From contig NZ_CP014137.1 in NCBI RefSeq assembly GCF_002291445.1, forward strand, positions 3,286,001-3,350,000: a DNA stretch of 64,000 nucleotides, in the 5' to 3' direction. The DNA is from Brenneria goodwinii. Lineage in GTDB: Bacteria > Pseudomonadota > Gammaproteobacteria > Enterobacterales > Enterobacteriaceae. The notes beneath the pieces were generated by a model, which ran no database searches, had not been told where the DNA came from, and saw only the letters and a list, made by a program, of their open reading frames with translations. This document shows, in pieces, positions 63,156 through 64,000 of the stretch (within the stretch, counting starts at the first letter, position 1; every line of letters starts with the position of its first letter). The position numbers and the translations under genes were made by a program.

Positions 63156-64000
63156 ATGATGAAAGGAACAAAACCGATCCTTGAATTAAACCGATTTGCC
63201 GTCAATGAGACACAGCCGCTGAATAGCCGTTTGGCCGGGCTAATCGACCACCGCCACCAGACACAGGGAAAATCCTCGGTTCTGTTTTACCAGCAACCTT
63301 TAGAGATGGTGCGCGCCAGCGGCGCGTGGATGTATGACGCCGCCGGGAAAGCCTATCTGGATATGTATAACAACGTGCCTTCCGTCGGCCATTGTCATCC
63401 GCGGGTGGTCAGCGCGATGAGTCAGCAGGCGGCCTTGCTCAATACCAACAGCCGCTACCTCTATCCGATTTTGGATCAGTATGCCGAAGCGTTGCTCGCC
63501 ACCTTCCCTCCCCGGCTGTCGAACGCGGTATTTACCTGCACCGGTAGCGAAAGCAACGACATTGCGCTGCGTATTGCCAAAACCAACACCGGCAAAAGCG
63601 GTTTTATCGTGACCGAAGGCGCCTATCATGGCAATACCTCCGCGGTAATGGAGGTATCGCCATCCGCTTATCGCCACCATCGGGTGCCCGCCCATGTCCG
63701 CACCGTACCCGCGCCGGATGCCTTTCATCTTGCGCCGGGCCAGCGGGTCGCCGATGTGTTTGCCGCCCATGTGGAAGCCGCCATACGGGATCTCAATGAA
63801 CACGGGATCGGTTTTGCCGGTCTGTTGGTGGACACCATTTTCTCCAGCGACGGCGTCTTTGCCGAACCCGCGGGTTTCTTGCGCAAAACGGTCGATCTGG
63901 TGCATAACGCCGGCGGGCTGTTTATCGCCGATGAAGTTCAGCCGGGGTTCGGCCGGACAGGATCAGGCTTTTGGTGTTTTGCCCGCCACCATATCGAGCC
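63156..64000 (+). CDS. Class III aminotransferase-fold enzyme, partial (C-terminus outside window)
   Basis: The forward frame starts MMKGTKPILELNRFAVNE and continues ASGAWMYDAAGKAYLDMYNN, VPSVGHCHPRVVSAMSQQAA and VFTCTGSESNDIALRIAKTN, then GAYHGNTSAVMEVSPSAYRH and LFIADEVQPGFGRTGSG with the PLP-binding Asp. The Schiff-base Lys lies beyond base 64000. Ethanolamine-phosphate and phosphohydroxylysine phospho-lyases belong to this family and pair with APH-type kinases. A transaminase role is the alternative. The reverse open frame here is a shadow. Confidence 0.88.
   Translation, partial: MMKGTKPILELNRFAVNETQPLNSRLAGLIDHRHQTQGKSSVLFYQQPLEMVRASGAWMYDAAGKAYLDMYNNVPSVGHCHPRVVSAMSQQAALLNTNSRYLYPILDQYAEALLATFPPRLSNAVFTCTGSESNDIALRIAKTNTGKSGFIVTEGAYHGNTSAVMEVSPSAYRHHRVPAHVRTVPAPDAFHLAPGQRVADVFAAHVEAAIRDLNEHGIGFAGLLVDTIFSSDGVFAEPAGFLRKTVDLVHNAGGLFIADEVQPGFGRTGSGFWCFARHHIE

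Noticed and set aside
63300..63905. 201-codon reverse open frame at the window end
   Set aside because: The forward strand encodes a class III aminotransferase-fold protein through the same bases.

Overview
The window looks like chromosomal DNA from a plant-associated enterobacterium, most likely Pectobacteriaceae (Brenneria, Dickeya or Pectobacterium type). The main support is the Enterobacterales core run grpE / nadK-recN-bamE / rnfH-ratA / smpB-ssrA, together with moderately GC-rich coding DNA and many dispersed palindromic repeats. The genus is an inference; no species-specific marker was recognised.

1-13.6 kb is core genome. It holds maeB (partial), nudK with a LysR gene, a FAD/NAD(P)-binding protein with a small tautomerase, mntH behind a Fur-like palindrome, grpE with a sigma-32 promoter, nadK, recN with LexA boxes, bamE, rnfH-ratA, smpB and the tmRNA gene.

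13.6-27.6 kb is a compound mobile region anchored at the 3' end of ssrA. It reads as two P4-like satellites in tandem. The first has an intact integrase, a Ner-like regulator, a second tyrosine recombinase, a large AAA-TOPRIM putative defence protein, a primase fragment and a RelB/RelE-type toxin-antitoxin pair. The second starts with a truncated integrase copy, carries a foreign block (Tat-exported FMN dehydrogenase plus two-component system), and ends with a primase-tail remnant and a TacA/TacT-type pair. Both right ends share a ~280-bp repeat followed by sequence copied from just beyond ssrA.

27.6-30.5 kb is a graveyard: an IS3-type remnant, an AT-rich methyltransferase gene, and broken fragments of codA, lysE, SDR, VOC and saccharopine-dehydrogenase-like genes. 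30.9-35.4 kb is an intact pyrimidine module (codB, a PucR regulator, codA, a LysE-type exporter). 35.5-46 kb holds a GNAT enzyme, LysR regulators, a PphA-type phosphatase, an exported flavoprotein with an outer-membrane channel, and nifJ. A Tle4/Tli4-like type VI effector-immunity module (46.3-49.2 kb) is inserted after nifJ between direct copies of the nifJ 3' end.

49.5-64 kb looks like one catabolic region for an unknown nitrogen compound. It has a MocR regulator, two polar-amino-acid ABC transporters, a dihydroxyphthalate-decarboxylase-like protein, a nitrilase-family amidase, an AraC regulator, an MmgE/PrpD protein, an APH-fold kinase and a class III aminotransferase-fold enzyme. The last two suggest a phosphorylate-then-eliminate route for a hydroxylated amine.
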